A DNA stretch of 6,683 nucleotides from Thermoplasmata archaeon (GTDB lineage: Archaea; Thermoplasmatota; Thermoplasmata; Thermoplasmatales; Thermoplasmataceae): positions 1-6,683 of the forward strand of contig JAJYYD010000161.1 of NCBI GenBank assembly GCA_021801305.1, read 5' to 3'. Shown here one piece after another: positions 5,627 through 6,683 of the stretch; position 1 is the stretch's first letter, and each line of letters begins with the position of its first letter. The notes under the pieces are model-generated. The model did no database searches, was not told the DNA's origin, and saw nothing but the letters and a program-made list of their open reading frames with translations. Made by a program: the position numbers and the translations under genes.

Positions 5627-6115
5627 TCAGCTTTTATAGCCTATCTTCCGCAATAGTTCCCTTCTATTTATTTTGTCCTTTTCTGCTTCAACTCCCAATG
5701 GAGAGAAACCGTCAATCACCCCCATTATTCCATTGCCGTTTTCGGATTTTGCCAGTATGACCTTAATGGGATTTGCAGTTGCTGCAAAAACTGTACCAAC
5801 TTCCTGGCACAGCTTGATCTGGTTCAGGATGCTTATTGGGTACGCATCTTTCATTATTATGATAAATGTATGCCCCGATGCAATCTTTTTAAGGTTTTCA
5901 ATCGCAGTTTCCACAAGTCCCTTGTCATTTCCCTCAAACCTGATCAGCCTCTCTCCGGATGCTTCGGAGAAGGCAATTCCATATCGGCAATTGCCGATAG
6001 TTGTGTTTACAATTTCCATGAGGTCCTCCACAGTTTTTATGAAATGAGAATAACCCAGTATTATGTTGGTTCCGGAGGGCACAGCTAAATCAACTGTCTC
6101 AAATATGGTTTCCAT
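5627..6115 (-). CDS. Adenosine-specific kinase family protein (COG1839)
   Basis: The 162 residues match the adenosine-specific kinase family along their whole length: SGTNIILGYSHFIKTVEDL (14-32), AFSEASG (48-54), FEGND (60-64), GHTFIII (81-87), the PISILNQIK segment (93-101), FAATANP (110-116), and GIMGVIDGFSPLGVE (129-143), ending LLRKIGYKS. The family is found in archaea and some bacteria and is reported to bind adenosine or AMP; its in vivo role is poorly defined. The frame is open to ATG 6154, but the 13 extra residues have no family match, the family starts near METIFE, and a TATA box lies about 24 bp upstream of ATG 6115, so 6115 is chosen. The stop TGA abuts tRNA-Arg. Confidence 0.92.
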   Translation of the reverse strand: METIFETVDLAVPSGTNIILGYSHFIKTVEDLMEIVNTTIGNCRYGIAFSEASGERLIRFEGNDKGLVETAIENLKKIASGHTFIIIMKDAYPISILNQIKLCQEVGTVFAATANPIKVILAKSENGNGIMGVIDGFSPLGVEAEKDKINRRELLRKIGYKS

Positions 6116-6320
6116 TAAAATGAATAAACTCGGATCATATAACTTCTTCCACATTCACAATCTGTTGAGCCAATTCCATCTCTTCTAAAATCTGAAAACA
6201 GGTTAATTGTTCTCAAAAAAGAATTCTGCAGGAAAAGATGGATCCGTTTCAAGATAATTGTAACTGCAAACCAGTATAAGATCAACGTTCATCACTTTTT
6301 CCTCTGAAATAATTGAAACC
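6116..6320. other. Spacer with short minus-strand reading-frame fragments; possible decayed or very small gene
   Basis: This spacer, long for the window, holds no clear gene. On the minus strand a 29-codon frame (ATG 6292 to TAA at 6203-6205) starts MNVDLILVCSYNYLETD. In another frame, ATG 6179 begins MELAQQIVNVEEVI and stops at the kinase TATA box. In a third frame, the piece ending TDCECGRSYMIRVYSF stops at TAA, which overlaps the kinase ATG as TAATG. No single frame spans the region. It may be a frameshifted remnant, a microprotein gene, or chance. Confidence 0.2.
6134..6143 (-). promoter_or_regulatory. TATA box of the adenosine-specific kinase gene
   Basis: The minus strand reads GTTATATGAT, centred about 24 bp from ATG 6115. 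It is downstream of the alternative ATG at 6154, which argues against that start. Confidence 0.5.
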
Positions 6321-6328
6321 TTTTAAAT
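6321..6328 (+). promoter_or_regulatory. TATA-like box of elp3
   Basis: TTTTAAAT is centred about 28 bp before ATG 6353, the leaderless spacing seen elsewhere in the window. The core is nearly symmetric and could also fire on the minus strand toward 6292. Confidence 0.45.
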
Positions 6329-6352
6329 GGGATTGCCATTTCTGGTACATAC

Positions 6353-6683
6353 ATGGATTTTTACGAAGAAATTGTTCAAAAAATCAATTCCGGTGCAATT
6401 GGAAACAAGAAAGAGTTGCAGAACGAAAAAATAAAACTTGCCAGGAAGGCAGGACTCGATTACATACCGGGCGATGTGGAAATACTGAACTCCGGCCATC
6501 ATATAGATCAGGAATACCACAATCTTTTGAGGATCAAGACAACAAGAACGGTATCAGGAGTTGCGGTGGTGGCCGCAATGACCTCACCGGAACGGTGTCC
6601 ACATGGAAAATGCATATACTGTCCCGGGGGTGTGGACAACAACTCTCCACAGGCCTATACCGGGCACGAACCGGCCGCCCTAA
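6353..6683 (+). CDS. elp3: Elp3, radical SAM tRNA U34 acetyltransferase (N-terminal part, runs off the right edge)
   Basis: The 110 visible residues carry the archaeal Elp3 signature: RCPHGKCIYCPGG with cysteines 82, 87 and 90 (C-x4-C-x2-C) for the [4Fe-4S] cluster, followed by SPQAYTGHEPAAL. Before it is the helical tRNA-binding N-terminal region with a basic stretch (KLARKAGL). In this family a radical SAM domain plus a C-terminal GNAT domain (outside the window) uses acetyl-CoA to begin 5-carboxymethyl-type modification of wobble uridine 34. The start ATG 6353 has a TATA-like box at the leaderless distance. The spacing between the first two cysteines is shorter than in eukaryotic Elp3, as is normal for archaeal proteins. 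Confidence 0.95.
   Translation, partial: MDFYEEIVQKINSGAIGNKKELQNEKIKLARKAGLDYIPGDVEILNSGHHIDQEYHNLLRIKTTRTVSGVAVVAAMTSPERCPHGKCIYCPGGVDNNSPQAYTGHEPAAL

Noticed and set aside
6116..6154. Longer adenosine-specific kinase start at ATG 6154
   Set aside because: The extension crosses the predicted TATA box and the family begins near the Met at 6115.
6200..6300. C/D box guide RNA on the minus strand (GTGATGA at about 6289-6295)
   Set aside because: A good C box, but no CTGA D or D' box and no C' box at suitable distance.
1..6683. CRISPR array, transposon, toxin-antitoxin or defence island
   Set aside because: No regularly spaced repeats, no transposase or nuclease motifs, and the genes have housekeeping family signatures with individual promoters.

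Overview
The window looks archaeal, most likely from the order Thermoplasmatales; the exact genus is inference. The signs are a type IV pilin with the archaeal AVSPIIG core, an archaeal adenosine-specific kinase, a short-loop archaeal Elp3, a tRNA without encoded CCA, arginine written mostly as AGG/AGA, and frequent ATA isoleucine codons. Most promoter-proximal starts have a TATA-like box about 24-32 bp upstream and no Shine-Dalgarno sequence, which suggests leaderless or nearly leaderless transcripts. I used this spacing to move three starts downstream of the longest open frame: the PEBP protein to 553, the polyprenol kinase to 1693 and the adenosine-specific kinase to 6115.

Layout, left to right. 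A minus-strand type IV pilin-like gene runs off the left edge (1-375). Its start region carries nested dyads around the TATA box. A plus-strand PEBP/YbhB-family gene (553-1017) converges on an unrecognised minus-strand protein (1034-1588). A divergent promoter region follows, then a multi-pass dolichol/polyprenol kinase family membrane protein (1693-2646). That gene shares the palindrome CTAG as its stop with a convergent tandem-GNAT acetyltransferase (2643-3578, minus). Next comes a probable two-gene plus-strand operon of malic enzyme (3693-5033) and a small GNAT (5034-5519), joined TAA|ATG with a Shine-Dalgarno-like sequence. On the minus strand an adenosine-specific kinase family gene (5627-6115) is followed with no spacer by tRNA-Arg(CCG) (5555-5626). 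After a 237-bp spacer holding short reading-frame fragments, Elp3 starts at 6353 and runs off the right edge.

The genes are mostly single units with individual promoters: central carbon metabolism (malic enzyme), isoprenoid-lipid phosphorylation (polyprenol kinase family), cell surface (pilin), tRNA and its modification (tRNA-Arg, Elp3) and acetyltransferases. I see no CRISPR array, transposase, integrase, toxin-antitoxin pair or defence cluster, and no clear new multi-gene system. The points most worth a second look are the dyads at the pilin promoter, a start-codon dyad at the polyprenol kinase, the unrecognised 184-aa protein, the tRNA abutting a stop codon, and the fragments in the last spacer.
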